The notes under the pieces were generated by a model. The model worked only from the letters and a program-made list of their open reading frames with translations. It was not told the DNA's origin and did no database searches. 64,000 nucleotides of DNA from Anaerolineales bacterium (GTDB lineage: Bacteria; Chloroflexota; Anaerolineae; Anaerolineales; Villigracilaceae): assembly GCA_013140605.1 (NCBI GenBank), contig JABFSL010000009.1:1-64000 (forward strand). The letters run 5' to 3'. Each line of letters opens with the position of its first letter. Position 1 is the stretch's first letter. Made by a program: the position numbers and the translations under genes. This document shows, piece by piece, positions 1 to 9,000 of the stretch.

Positions 1-1906
1 CTTTCTTTGTCACTTTCTTCCCCTTGATGGACGATGTCGCTGACGGTTTCTTGGCAACAGCCTTCTTGGTTGCAACTTTCTTTATCGTCTTCTGCTTTCC
101 GCTTTCAGCCTTCTTGCTTTCGTACTTCGCCAAAATTCCTTCACGAACCCATTTTGCAGATGCAGGCATCCCGTCACCGAATGCAACGGATTTCAAGTTC
201 GGAGCATATTGTGCATACTCAGTCTTGAGGATTTGATCCATTTGCCCGTCACGGTTCATTTCCACAACGAAGACCTGATCATATTTGGCGAGGAATGCGT
301 CCACTTCCCTGGTAAAGGGCAGGGCGCGGATGCGCAGGAAATCAGTCTTGATACCATGTTCTGTTTCAAGTTGATGCCGTGCTTCCATGACTGCCGCTTC
401 TGTGGAACCGTATGCAATGATGCCGACTGTCGCGCCTTTCATCGAGTGGAGCACAGGGGCGGGGACATATTGTTTTGCAGTTTGATGCTTTCTCTTTAAG
501 CGATCCATGTTGTGCAAATAGGTATCGGCTTCTTCAGTGTACTTGGCATATTCATCGTGACCTGTGCCGCGTGTAAAGTATGAGCTCAACGGGTGCTTAT
601 TGCCGGGGAATGTGCGATATCCAATTCCATCGCCATCCTTATCAAGATAGCGTCCCCAATTTCCCTTGAGTTCCTCAAGGTCTTTTTCCAAAAGGATCTT
701 GCCACGATCCATCGGTGTTTCAGGATACTGGAACGGCTTGCTAATCCATTGGTTCATGCCCATATCAAGGTCGCTGAGTACGAACACGGGAGTTTGAATC
801 CGCTCTGCAATATCAAACGCTTTCCAGCCAAATTCGAAACATTCATAAACATCACCGGGCAGCAGAATAACAGAATGTGAATCGCCGTGTCCGATGAAAG
901 CCGTGAAGGTCAGGTCGCCTTGTGAGGTACGTGTCGGCAGGCCTGTGCTGGGGCCGATGCGCTGCACATCCCAAATCACAACAGGGACTTCAGCGTAATA
1001 AGCGAGACCCGCAAACTCGGTCATCAGGGAAAGTCCCGGCCCCGAAGTGGATGTCATGGATCGTAGGCCAGCCCAGCCCGCGCCAATGGACATGCCCAGT
1101 GCGGCCAACTCGTCTTCCGCCTGAACAACTGCATAAGTATGTTTGCCATCTTCGCGCTTGCGGAGTTGCGGAAGGTAATCATTTAATCCTTCTGCCAGGG
1201 AGGATGCGGGTGTGATCGGATACCAGCCCACGAATTGCACACCGCCAAAAATGGAGCCAAGCGCTGCGGCGGTATTGCCGTCTGCCATGATCAATCCATC
1301 TGTTTTGTTCATGTGCTCAAGATAGAACGGGTCTTTCTTTTCAAGGTTTGTCTTTGCCCATTCAGCGCCAGCCTTGACCGCGTTATAGTTCATGTCAATT
1401 GGTTTTTGTTTTCCCTTAAAGTGAAAGGTCAACGCGGCGAGGATCTTGTCCATGTCCATATCGATCATTTGCGCGAGGACGCCCACATACACCATGTTGC
1501 CGACCAGATCGCGATAGTCTGTTGGGACATTCGGGTCATTTCGGATGATGGTTTTTACCGGCATTGGGTATACGGCAATATCGTCGCGATTGATGGATAG
1601 TTTGATATCGTCAGAGTAGAAAAATGCTCCGCCGGGCGTAACAGATGCCAGGTCCCGGGCGAACGAGTTGACATTCATAGTGATCACAATGTCACGTTTT
1701 TCATGATGAGCGATATATCCATCCTTGTTTGCGCGGATGGTGTACCATGTCGGCAGACCCTGAATGTTGGAGGGGAAGAGGTTCTTGCCCGAAACAGGAA
1801 TGCCCATTTTGAAAATGGAGCGCAGGATGGTGTTGTTGGCTGTGGAACTGCCCGAGCCATTGACTGTGCCGACTGTAATTGAGAAATTATTTACGATCTT
1901 ATTCAT
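1..1906 (-). CDS. korA: 2-oxoacid:acceptor (ferredoxin) oxidoreductase, fused gamma-alpha subunit, 3' end cut by window
   Basis: Read from ATG at 1906 leftwards without a stop to the window edge, so the C-terminus is missing (about 635 residues visible). The first ~180 residues match the gamma domain of this family (GTVNGSGSSTAN, then NVNSFARDL). The alpha/pyrimidine-binding part follows, with GWYPITPASS and, near residues 280-310, TSTSGPGLSLMTEFAGLAYY and a GPSTGLPTRTSQGD segment. Such enzymes oxidatively decarboxylate 2-oxoacids (2-oxoglutarate is usual for this fused form) to acyl-CoA while reducing ferredoxin. The thiamine-binding beta subunit is expected just outside the window. The visible end is a Lys/Ala/Ser-rich tail of more than 35 residues, unusual for the family. 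The gene starts 16 bp after the GntR regulator gene, so the two are probably co-transcribed. The substrate is inferred. Confidence 0.92.
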   Translation of the reverse strand, partial: MNKIVNNFSITVGTVNGSGSSTANNTILRSIFKMGIPVSGKNLFPSNIQGLPTWYTIRANKDGYIAHHEKRDIVITMNVNSFARDLASVTPGGAFFYSDDIKLSINRDDIAVYPMPVKTIIRNDPNVPTDYRDLVGNMVYVGVLAQMIDMDMDKILAALTFHFKGKQKPIDMNYNAVKAGAEWAKTNLEKKDPFYLEHMNKTDGLIMADGNTAAALGSIFGGVQFVGWYPITPASSLAEGLNDYLPQLRKREDGKHTYAVVQAEDELAALGMSIGAGWAGLRSMTSTSGPGLSLMTEFAGLAYYAEVPVVIWDVQRIGPSTGLPTRTSQGDLTFTAFIGHGDSHSVILLPGDVYECFEFGWKAFDIAERIQTPVFVLSDLDMGMNQWISKPFQYPETPMDRGKILLEKDLEELKGNWGRYLDKDGDGIGYRTFPGNKHPLSSYFTRGTGHDEYAKYTEEADTYLHNMDRLKRKHQTAKQYVPAPVLHSMKGATVGIIAYGSTEAAVMEARHQLETEHGIKTDFLRIRALPFTREVDAFLAKYDQVFVVEMNRDGQMDQILKTEYAQYAPNLKSVAFGDGMPASAKWVREGILAKYESKKAESGKQKTIKKVATKKAVAKKPSATSSIKGKKVTKK

Positions 1907-1922
1907 GAGTCTCCTTAATTTA

Positions 1923-2600
1923 TTACGGCCGATTAGCAAGCAGATCAATATGTGTGATCAGCGCTTTACGCCCCGCCGTGTAATTTCCGTTGCAAATACT
2001 TTGAACCATTGTTTTGTGATAACCCCATACTTCTTCAAGATAATCCATGCCGCCCGCGTACATGTTCAGTCCCACGGCTTCGTATGCATCCCAGTAGGCT
2101 TCGAGCAGCCCTGTGACAAATGGATTGTTGAGACGGCTGTAAATAAGCAAATGCAATTTGCGGTGTTCTTCGTGCGGAACCTGCACAGGATTGCCGCTTA
2201 ATTTATTGAACGCGCGCGTGATCAGGTTTTGCAGTTCGCGTTTGTCTTCTTCTGTCAACAGGGTTACCGCTTCATCCCAATACGCGGCTTCAATGTGATT
2301 TCGTAATTCGGAATATTTTTCGAAATGACTTTGATTTAACGCCAGCGCATATGCGAGACTTTGTTTAATGGCCGGTGCGAATGAATAATCCAAACGCCTC
2401 GTTCCCGTCCGTGGGCGGACTTCTACGAGACCGAGCGCTCTCGCCACTTCGAGTTGTTCTCGCAAACCCGCAACACTGATCCCAAGTTCGCGGCTCAACT
2501 CATTCAGGGTTGGCAAACTGCCCTGTGTCTCTTCGTGAGAAGCAAGGTAGCGCAGGAATTCAGATATCTCAGGGGAAGTGCGTTCGCGTAAAATCATCAT
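1923..2600 (-). CDS. GntR-family transcriptional regulator with FCD domain
   Basis: 225 residues. The N-terminal ~70 form a winged helix-turn-helix (SPEISEFLRYLASHEETQGS, LNELSRELGISVAGLREQLE, then GLVEVRPRTGTRRL). The rest is all-helical with the FCD pattern of spaced polar and His residues (ELRNHIEAAYWDEAV, HEEHRKLHLLIYSRL, GYHKTMVQSI). FCD regulators bind small organic acids, often metal-dependently, and usually repress neighbouring catabolic genes. This one precedes the 2-oxoacid oxidoreductase gene by 16 bp on the same strand, so that gene is the obvious target. The start pair ATGATG at 2595-2600 lies just downstream of a strong promoter and a 15-bp palindrome, which suggests autoregulation. 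The ligand is unknown. Confidence 0.9.
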   Translation of the reverse strand: MMILRERTSPEISEFLRYLASHEETQGSLPTLNELSRELGISVAGLREQLEVARALGLVEVRPRTGTRRLDYSFAPAIKQSLAYALALNQSHFEKYSELRNHIEAAYWDEAVTLLTEEDKRELQNLITRAFNKLSGNPVQVPHEEHRKLHLLIYSRLNNPFVTGLLEAYWDAYEAVGLNMYAGGMDYLEEVWGYHKTMVQSICNGNYTAGRKALITHIDLLANRP

Positions 2601-2609
2601 AGTTATCCG

Positions 2610-2656
2610 ATTAATCAGATTAATAGTATTTTACGACGTGGGAGCGGGAAAGTCAA
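2610..2656 (-). promoter_or_regulatory. Promoter and palindromic operator of the GntR-korA operon
   Basis: On the minus strand a -35 box TTGACT (2656-2651), a 17-bp spacer and a -10 box TAAAAT (2633-2628) form a near-consensus sigma-70-type promoter. A perfect palindrome with 7-bp arms ATTAATC/GATTAAT around a single base covers 2610-2624, exactly where transcription should start and 9 bp before the start codon. A repressor bound there would block initiation. The boxes and palindrome are seen; binding by the adjacent GntR protein is inferred. Confidence 0.7.
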
Positions 2657-2688
2657 TAGGATGAATGTTACAAATCCGTGATGAAGGT

Positions 2689-2722
2689 AAAAAAATAGAG
2701 TGGAACGAAAAGTTCCACTCTA
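2689..2722 (-). terminator. Rho-independent terminator of the DUF2231-cytochrome operon
   Basis: An 11-bp perfect stem (2696-2706 with 2712-2722, 5-base loop) is followed on the minus strand by seven T residues (2695-2689). It lies 22 bp beyond the stop of the heme lipoprotein gene. Confidence 0.85.
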
Positions 2723-2744
2723 CATACTGATATCACTAATTTTT

Positions 2745-3233
2745 CTAGTTGTTGATTGCGCCTGAGTTGATCCAATCTGAAATGATCTGGATTTCCTTTG
2801 GGGTGAGTTTGGGTCCGCGTTTTGGCATTTTGCCGTTAATGATTTGCTGTACAAAGAAACTATTGTTGGCATTGCCGGCCTCAATCACGGGGCCATTGGA
2901 CGAACCTGTCATTAATCCTTCATATGTTTTTATATCAAGGCCTTCTTTTGTCTGCTCACCACCGTGACACTTAACACATCTGCTTTCCAGGATGGGCATG
3001 ACATCATTGATAAAGCTTACACTGGTTGTAACCGCGGCGGGGGTGTCGGTTACGGCGGGTACTGTATCTGTCGAAACTGGGGCTGACGTTGCGGCCGCCG
3101 TTGTCTGAGTCGGTTGGACAATTGCTTCAGTTGGCGAGGCAGGCTCCAGCGGAGTCTGAGTCGGTTGTCCTCCACATGCAGAAAGTATTGTTAAAAACAG
3201 TAATGCCATTATCAATAAGAATTGTCTTTTCAT
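2745..3233 (-). CDS. Lipoprotein with a single c-type cytochrome (CxxCH) domain
   Basis: 162 residues. A signal peptide ends in a lipobox (LTILSAC, acylated Cys at residue 20). A Thr/Pro/Ala-rich linker runs to about residue 70, then a compact domain carries CVKCH (residues 86-90), matching the planctomycete-type cytochrome c pattern (VMPILESRCVKCHGG, later GKMPKRGPKLT that can give the distal Met ligand). It should be an exported, membrane-tethered electron carrier or heme sensor. A ribosome site AAGGA precedes ATG at 3233. It lies 12 bp after the DUF2231 gene, so both are one transcript, ended by the hairpin at 2689-2722. The redox partner is not evident. Confidence 0.85.
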   Translation of the reverse strand: MKRQFLLIMALLFLTILSACGGQPTQTPLEPASPTEAIVQPTQTTAAATSAPVSTDTVPAVTDTPAAVTTSVSFINDVMPILESRCVKCHGGEQTKEGLDIKTYEGLMTGSSNGPVIEAGNANNSFFVQQIINGKMPKRGPKLTPKEIQIISDWINSGAINN

Positions 3234-3245
3234 ATTATTTTCCTT

Positions 3246-3680
3246 TTAGAAACCGTAAAGTATGACTCCGCCCAGAAATGCGAGCACGAGTGCGATCAGA
3301 AAACTTACAACATATGCTGCAATATATATTCCTTTTGAAGTTGTAAATAATTTAGGATTCCTCCAGCGCGCATATGCGGTACCGCCTGTTATCAAAATCA
3401 GGACGAACGCGAGGATGACTTTGGTGCCGGCGTTTGGCGCCAGACCGTCGTAAGTACTTATGTTGTCACGCATGCCAGATAAGCCTGCGGCGATGGAACC
3501 GAAAAAAGCAAGCGTAATGTTTGCGAAGGCAGCCTGCTCAAGCGCCGAACTGTTTTTCCACGCTGCCAGTAATATGAACAACGCTCCCGCTCCTGTTAAT
3601 GCAATCGGGAAATGCACGAGCATTGGGTGAAGCGGATGAGTTTCGGTTAATGCGTGGATCACCTGATTAATAAACTCCAT
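3246..3680 (-). CDS. DUF2231-family integral membrane protein
   Basis: 144 residues from ATG at 3680, chosen over an upstream start because GGAG sits 6 bases before it. It has four hydrophobic helices and the His-rich N-terminus typical of DUF2231 (THPLHPMLVHFPIALTGAG), plus GMRDNISTYDGLAPNAGTK between helices 2 and 3. The conserved His residues could bind heme or metal. DUF2231 genes often sit beside cytochrome-like lipoproteins, as here. A role in redox chemistry at the outer face of the membrane is inferred; the biochemical function is unknown. Confidence 0.82.
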   Translation of the reverse strand: MEFINQVIHALTETHPLHPMLVHFPIALTGAGALFILLAAWKNSSALEQAAFANITLAFFGSIAAGLSGMRDNISTYDGLAPNAGTKVILAFVLILITGGTAYARWRNPKLFTTSKGIYIAAYVVSFLIALVLAFLGGVILYGF

Positions 3681-3760
3681 GTTTTCTCCTTTGTATAAAT
3701 TTACCCGAATTGGTTGAGAAAATGATGTGGAAATCATGTGTTTTCTTACATGTGCGTTTT

Positions 3761-3812
3761 TTCGCAAGAACAAAAAAGGTAAGGTATAATTTGTGACTGC
3801 GCATAACGCGCA
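3761..3812 (+). promoter_or_regulatory. Promoter of the 3833-5844 gene pair
   Basis: TTCGCA (3761-3766), an 18-bp spacer and a perfect -10 TATAAT (3785-3790). A small palindrome TGCGC-ATAAC-GCGCA (3798-3812) covers the expected transcription start and could be an operator or the base of a leader hairpin. Confidence 0.55.
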
Positions 3813-3832
3813 ATTTCATTTCAAGGCTGAGT

Positions 3833-5404
3833 ATGTCAGGCGCATTTAAACTTCCCAACGAATATTGGTCATCACTTCAAGTCACCCCTCAGGATGTCGA
3901 AAATCTACACACCTTTTTGTTTGAGCGTGAGACTCCGCTTACTGTGCGGGATCTCTCTGCTGAATTTGTAGAGGCGCGCATCAAGGCGGAGCGAATTGCC
4001 GCAGAAAGCAATCAGAAAACTGGTGGTAAGAGTTTTCTTCCTAAAGAAACGTATCAAGTCGGGGAAGACCTTGTTTTTCCCTTATTGGATTGGAAACGAG
4101 GCAAGGTTACTTCGGTTCGCGCAGGTGTTAATCCATCAGTGGGTGATTTTGATGTTTTGACAGTTATCCTGGATGATCGTTCTGAGCGGATGTTTGCTTC
4201 CAATCTGGGTTCGCATTTCCTGAATGAAGCGCCCATCCCTGTGCCTGAAAGCGATGATCTGGTGCCTTCTGCTATTTTGCGTGATTATGGCGATGTGATA
4301 GAGAAGAAATTGGAAGCCGCTTTCCATGCCGATGATGGTCTGGTTAAGATCGCGGGGCGATGGTTCCCCAGCGCGCTGTTGATCGATATTAATCGCGGAC
4401 AATTGAATCTTGCCGAAGCAGTATTGGATATGTCGGGAGGCGAGCCGCTTCCAACTGGAGCTTTGATCAAGGATATTGAACTGCCTGCTGGTGAAAATCC
4501 CAAACTCGCAGAATTTTCCCTGAATTATGCTTTGCAGGATGATGACCGTTTTGATGAGGTTGGCCCGGCTGGTCAGGTTCTTTGGTGTTTGCGCAGGCTG
4601 GAACCAGATTACGTGCGCGAGGTTCCTCCGCCATTGCGTTACATTCCAATCGAACATGATCGTGAAGCTTTGAGTGCCGCAATGAAAAACCTCGAAGCAC
4701 AGCTGGATGATGAGTTGACCCCTGTTTCGGATGGTGATTCCCGCGAAGGCATTTCATCCATTACGATCTCTTTGATCTATCCTCACCTACGGGCTGGGAC
4801 GTTACCTATGTCTGCCAGGGCGCGCAATTTATTTCCCACAGCTTATGAATCACCGCGGGTACGTTTTACGCTCGTTGATGGCAGGACCCGACAGCGCATC
4901 CCGGCATGGGTGGTGCTTGAGAATGGATATGTCTATGGTTTGCGCGAGTGGTACAAATCGCATCAGTTGATTCCCGGTTCGCTTGTGCAGGTGCATCGTG
5001 GTGAAAATCCAGGTGAAGTGATCGTTGAAGTAAAGAGCCAGCGTTCCTCAAAGGATTGGGTGCGTACTGTCATGGTAGGCAAGGATGGCGGCTTTGTGTT
5101 TGCGATGCTGAAGCAGGCCATTACTGCGGAATTCAATGATCGCATGGCTATTCATGTTCCTGATTTTAAATCGCTCGATCCTGTTTGGGAGAAGAAGCGT
5201 TCGTTCGATGAGCTTGTATTATTGGTGATGAGAGAATTGACAAAATCCAATCCGCAAGGCCATGTGCATGCTCAGGAATTATATGCGGCTGTGAATCTTG
5301 TGCGCCGTGTTCCACCTGCGCCTCTATTTTTCCTGTTGGAGACCAATCCTGCCTTCAAACACGTAGGCGACCTGCATTTCCGTCTGGATGAGGATTCAGA
5401 ATGA
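3833..5404 (+). CDS. Uncharacterised 523-residue protein, first of a pair
   Basis: I do not recognise a named family. ATG at 3833 has AAGG seven bases upstream. The sequence is soluble, without signal peptide or membrane helices. Residues ~75-125 resemble a small beta-barrel (YQVGEDLVFPLLDWKRGKVT, then DVLTVILDDRSERMFASNL). A second all-beta-looking stretch, about residues 345-405, contains RIPAWVVLENGYVYGLREW and IPGSLVQVHRGENPGEVIVE. The C-terminal ~110 residues are helical and may form a winged-helix fold. The stop overlaps the next gene by four bases (ATGA), so the two products are probably made together and may act together. A nucleic-acid-related role is a guess from the barrel-like domains only. 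Confidence 0.75.
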   Translation: MSGAFKLPNEYWSSLQVTPQDVENLHTFLFERETPLTVRDLSAEFVEARIKAERIAAESNQKTGGKSFLPKETYQVGEDLVFPLLDWKRGKVTSVRAGVNPSVGDFDVLTVILDDRSERMFASNLGSHFLNEAPIPVPESDDLVPSAILRDYGDVIEKKLEAAFHADDGLVKIAGRWFPSALLIDINRGQLNLAEAVLDMSGGEPLPTGALIKDIELPAGENPKLAEFSLNYALQDDDRFDEVGPAGQVLWCLRRLEPDYVREVPPPLRYIPIEHDREALSAAMKNLEAQLDDELTPVSDGDSREGISSITISLIYPHLRAGTLPMSARARNLFPTAYESPRVRFTLVDGRTRQRIPAWVVLENGYVYGLREWYKSHQLIPGSLVQVHRGENPGEVIVEVKSQRSSKDWVRTVMVGKDGGFVFAMLKQAITAEFNDRMAIHVPDFKSLDPVWEKKRSFDELVLLVMRELTKSNPQGHVHAQELYAAVNLVRRVPPAPLFFLLETNPAFKHVGDLHFRLDEDSE

Positions 5405-5844
5405 GTCTATTAAAACCTTCAATTAAGACGCCGTTCCATATTGACTTTGAATGGTGGAAGAAAAGCGAACGAGATTGGCATGTTTTCCTGCGCTCGTTAC
5501 TATGCCCTGAACATCAGGAAGCCTTCGCCGATGCGGAAGAGGGCGAAATGATCGATTGGATCGACCCGCAAACCGCAGAAGTTAAACCTGTGGATGGCGT
5601 TCAGCATGCGCTAATGAGTCATTGCGCTTTGCTGCCGGAGTTTTCGGATGCGCATACGGCAATGGTTGAAGCGGTATTTCGCGTTTTTCTGGTAAATGGT
5701 AATATCCCCATGTCAGCTGAGGATCTTGGAAGAAAATTGAACCGACCCGCAGACACGATATTGAGAACAATTGCCGGCCCGCGTGTATATCGCGGCTTGA
5801 GACCTTTCCAACAGATTACTCCAGTCGCAGAGATGCTCGAATAA
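5401..5844 (+). CDS. Uncharacterised 147-residue protein, second of a pair
   Basis: Starts inside the stop of the preceding gene (ATGA overlap), implying translational coupling. The N-terminal half is acidic and Trp-rich (IDFEWWKKSERDWHVFLRSL). The C-terminal ~45 residues look like a small winged helix (NIPMSAEDLGRKLNRPADTI, then VYRGLRPF), a fold often used for DNA binding or subunit contacts. I know no family for it. It ends 12 bp before the tRNA-Arg gene. Confidence 0.72.
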   Translation: MSLLKPSIKTPFHIDFEWWKKSERDWHVFLRSLLCPEHQEAFADAEEGEMIDWIDPQTAEVKPVDGVQHALMSHCALLPEFSDAHTAMVEAVFRVFLVNGNIPMSAEDLGRKLNRPADTILRTIAGPRVYRGLRPFQQITPVAEMLE

Positions 5845-5856
5845 ATCGAGAAAATT

Positions 5857-5929
5857 GCCCCCGTAGCTCAACGGACAGAGCGCCTGCCTTCTAAGCAGTA
5901 GGTTGAAGGTTCGATTCCTTCCGAGGGCA
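5857..5929 (+). tRNA. tRNA-Arg (anticodon TCT)
   Basis: A 73-base cloverleaf. The acceptor stem is GCCCCCG/CGAGGGC with one C-A mismatch at pair 5-68, the D arm GCTC..GAGC, the anticodon loop CTTCTAA giving TCT, and the T arm GAAGG-TTCGATT-CCTTC. The discriminator base is A at 5929. CCA is not encoded. It reads AGA codons. It sits between the unknown gene pair and hsp20. Confidence 0.93.
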
Positions 5930-5969
5930 CTAGTACAAATGAATTGTGCATAGGAGAAGGAGAAAATCT

Positions 5970-6368
5970 ATGCCAACGGTCAAACGTAAACCAAGCGCAA
6001 TGATAATGGAAGCTCGCCGTGAAATTCTTCACGCTGTGAGCTGGCAGGTTCGATCCAACGTATGGAGTCCGCCTACAGATGAATACGAGACCGAGGAAGC
6101 TTATGTTGTCCGCGTGGAAATAGCGGGAATGCGCGAGGAAGATTTCGAAGTCTTGCTTGAGAACGACATCCTGTTGATCTCAGGGTCGCGATCTGATTTT
6201 CCAGACCGGCGCGCCTATCAGCAAATGGAAATACGTTTTGGTAAATTCGCAACTTCGGTCAGCATACCGCGTCCGGTGGATGTAGATCAGGCACGCGCAG
6301 AATATAAAGACGGATTTTTGACCGTTGTCCTCCCCAAAGTAACACCAAATCAAATAAAGGTTGAGTAA
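5970..6368 (+). CDS. Hsp20/alpha-crystallin small heat-shock protein
   Basis: 132 residues from ATG at 5970, preceded by a rich AGGAGAAGGAG ribosome site; an in-frame start at 5946 lacks one. The alpha-crystallin domain spans about residues 38-128: [30 protein letters not shown], and near the end [13 protein letters not shown], the G-x-L-T-V-x-x-P-K signature. The protein holds unfolded proteins in a refoldable state. It ends 4 bp before the lon start, so chaperone and protease are one quality-control operon. No heat-shock promoter element (CIRCE) is visible upstream. Confidence 0.93.
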   Translation: MPTVKRKPSAMIMEARREILHAVSWQVRSNVWSPPTDEYETEEAYVVRVEIAGMREEDFEVLLENDILLISGSRSDFPDRRAYQQMEIRFGKFATSVSIPRPVDVDQARAEYKDGFLTVVLPKVTPNQIKVE

Positions 6369-6372
6369 CAAT

Positions 6373-9000
6373 ATGCCCGCAGAACGGTGGCAGTCCGGTA
6401 TTCACGATTTTTTTCAATCCATTGGCGAAAGTGACGATGAAATAACAGAGATGTTTATGTCGTCGATGCTGTCAAACCTTCAGAAGAATGATGACGCTTC
6501 ATCCGCGCCGGGAGATGCGGAGAAAAACGAAGGGCAGAAGTTTCCCGATGTGCTTCCCATCCTGCCGTTGCGCGGAGTGGTTGTATATCCCAACACAGCT
6601 GTCCCGTTAACTGTGGGGCAGGCCCGCTCAATAAGATTAGTGGACGATGTTGTCGGCGGAGATAAACTGGTCGGTCTCGTAGCAGCGCTCAACCCTGAAC
6701 AGGAAACCCCCGGGCCGCATGAGTTGTATCAGGTCGGCACGATCGCGACCGTACATCGCTTGTTGCGCGCACCTGATGGCACAGTCCGTTTGCTGGTACA
6801 GGGGATGGAACGCTTCCGTCTTGGAGAATTCGTCGCGGAAGAACCATATCTAAAAGCGCACATTCATCTTGCCCCAGAGATCGATGAAACGAATATTGAG
6901 ACCAGCGCTCTGGCGCGTAATGCGCGTGATCAGTTCCAGCAGATCGCGCAATTGTTGCCTTCCTTCCCTGAGGAATTATCAGGTTCGATCACGTCTCTTG
7001 AAGACCCATTGCAAACTGCCTATACCATTGCGAATTTTCAGCGCATGGCCCTGAAGGATTCTCAAGAGATCCTTGAAATAGATTCTGTTTACGAAAAGCT
7101 AAAGAAGTTGATCGGTCTGCTTGTCCGCGAAGCTGAAGTATTACAGATCGGACAGAAGATCCAAAATGAAGCGCGCGGCGAGATCGAAAAAGTTCAGCGT
7201 GAATATTTTCTGCGCGAGCAGATGAAAGCCATTCAACGCGAATTGGGCGAGAAAGACGATCAGACTGAGGAAGCCGAAGAGTTTCGCAAAAAGATCGAAG
7301 ATGCGAAAATGCCCGAAGAAGCGCTGAAGCAGGCCAAACAGGAGTTGGATCGCCTGTCGCGTTTGCCGACTGCCGCAGCGGAGTATGGGGTCATCCGCAC
7401 CTATTTGGATTGGCTGGTGACCCTTCCGTGGTCAAAATCCACAGAAGACAATCTTGATATTTCACATGCGCGTGGAATATTGAACAAGGATCATTTTGGG
7501 CTTGAGGATGTGAAGGATCGCATTCTTGAGTTTCTTGCGATTCGCAAACTTCGTATTGACCGAAAGGATGATAAAAGGGAAGCCCCAGTTGATGAAATTC
7601 GCCGCGAACGCGAAGGTGTGATCTTGTGCTTTGTCGGCCCGCCCGGAGTTGGTAAGACCTCACTTGGACAATCCATTGCGCGCGCCATGGAACGGAAGTT
7701 TATCCGCGCATCCCTTGGCGGCGTGCGTGATGAAGCCGAGATCCGCGGACATCGGCGCACTTATATTGGCGCGATGCCGGGACGTATTTTGCAATCCCTG
7801 CGCCGCGTGGATTCGAAGAATCCTGTCTTTATGCTGGATGAGGTTGACAAGCTCACTTATGATTTTCATGGTGACCCCGCCTCGGCTTTGCTTGAAGTGT
7901 TGGACCCTGAACAGAACAGTGAGTTTCGCGATAATTATCTCGAAGTTTCTTACGATCTTTCACAGGTCTTCTTTATTACAACTGCGAACACACTTGAGAC
8001 CATTCCACGCCCATTGCTTGACCGCATGGAGCTTATCTTCCTTTCTGGTTATACAGAGAATGAGAAACTGGCCATTGCGCGCGGTTATCTTATCCCGCGC
8101 CAGATCCGCGAGAATAGCCTGCGTGAAGGTGAGATCACCTTTACAGATGATGCGTTGAAAATGATCATCCGTCAATATACACGCGAAGCAGGCGTGCGCA
8201 GTTTGGAGCGCAAGATCGGTGCAGTCTGTCGTAAGGCGGGCACAAAGATCGCGGAAGGTATTGTCGAAAAATTTGATATCACTCCTGAACTTTTGGATGA
8301 ATATCTCGACCACCCCATCTTCTTTGGCCCCGAGGAGTTGAACAAGCGCACATCCATCCCTGGCGTTGTACCCGGCCTTGCATGGACTTCCTTTGGCGGA
8401 GATATTTTATTTATCGAATCAACAGCCATGCCCGGCGGACGCGGTTTTCAGGTGACTGGTTCCATTGGCAATGTCATGCAGGAATCAGCGCGCGCGGCTT
8501 TATCCTATGTTCGCTCACGCGCGGCATCTCTCAACATCCCGCAGGAATTTTTCGAAAAATTTGATATCCATATGCATATTCCATCCGGAGCCCAGCCCAA
8601 AGATGGACCGTCAGCGGGTGTGACGATGGCTACCTCCCTGGTGTCGTTGATCACCGGGCGCAAAGCCAGGCCTCAGGTTGGGATGACCGGCGAGATCACA
8701 TTACGAGGTCAGGTTTTGGCTATTGGCGGCGTCAAGGAAAAGGTGTTGGCGGCGCATCGCAACGGGCTTACAACTGTGATCCTGCCGAAGCGCAACGAAC
8801 AGGATCTGGACGATGTGCCTGATGAGATCAGGCAATCCATGAAGTTCATTTTTGCCGAATCAGTGGAAGATGTTATTAATGCTGCGTTGGAAAAAGCCGG
8901 TCCCATCAAGAAGCAGGCGAAGAAACTTATAAAGAAAAATTCCACGAAAACGAAGGCGCAGAAGAATGGTAAAGTCAAAAGTACTGCTCGCGGAAGATGA
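6373..9000 (+). CDS. lon: ATP-dependent protease Lon (LonA type)
   Basis: 875 residues from ATG at 6373; a TTG at 6361 overlaps hsp20 and has no ribosome site. Order of parts: a variable N-terminus, the Lon substrate domain (about residues 55-260, [20 protein letters not shown]), a coiled helical region, the AAA+ module with Walker [10 protein letters not shown] (about 422) and Walker [11 protein letters not shown] (about 485), then the protease domain with catalytic Ser in [13 protein letters not shown] (about 747) and Lys in [15 protein letters not shown] (about 790). All catalytic residues are present. It degrades misfolded and regulatory proteins in the cytoplasm. The last ~30 residues are strongly basic (about 15 Lys/Arg), beyond the usual Lon end. 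Its 3' end overlaps the next gene by 35 bp. Confidence 0.97.
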   Translation: MPAERWQSGIHDFFQSIGESDDEITEMFMSSMLSNLQKNDDASSAPGDAEKNEGQKFPDVLPILPLRGVVVYPNTAVPLTVGQARSIRLVDDVVGGDKLVGLVAALNPEQETPGPHELYQVGTIATVHRLLRAPDGTVRLLVQGMERFRLGEFVAEEPYLKAHIHLAPEIDETNIETSALARNARDQFQQIAQLLPSFPEELSGSITSLEDPLQTAYTIANFQRMALKDSQEILEIDSVYEKLKKLIGLLVREAEVLQIGQKIQNEARGEIEKVQREYFLREQMKAIQRELGEKDDQTEEAEEFRKKIEDAKMPEEALKQAKQELDRLSRLPTAAAEYGVIRTYLDWLVTLPWSKSTEDNLDISHARGILNKDHFGLEDVKDRILEFLAIRKLRIDRKDDKREAPVDEIRREREGVILCFVGPPGVGKTSLGQSIARAMERKFIRASLGGVRDEAEIRGHRRTYIGAMPGRILQSLRRVDSKNPVFMLDEVDKLTYDFHGDPASALLEVLDPEQNSEFRDNYLEVSYDLSQVFFITTANTLETIPRPLLDRMELIFLSGYTENEKLAIARGYLIPRQIRENSLREGEITFTDDALKMIIRQYTREAGVRSLERKIGAVCRKAGTKIAEGIVEKFDITPELLDEYLDHPIFFGPEELNKRTSIPGVVPGLAWTSFGGDILFIESTAMPGGRGFQVTGSIGNVMQESARAALSYVRSRAASLNIPQEFFEKFDIHMHIPSGAQPKDGPSAGVTMATSLVSLITGRKARPQVGMTGEITLRGQVLAIGGVKEKVLAAHRNGLTTVILPKRNEQDLDDVPDEIRQSMKFIFAESVEDVINAALEKAGPIKKQAKKLIKKNSTKTKAQKNGKVKSTARGR

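Noticed and set aside
6361-6372. TTG start for lon
   Set aside because: It overlaps the hsp20 end, has no ribosome site at proper distance, and adds four residues only; ATG at 6373 is preferred.
7631-8158. A 175-codon second frame inside lon
   Set aside because: It overlaps the AAA+ core of lon, which is fully conserved in the other frame.
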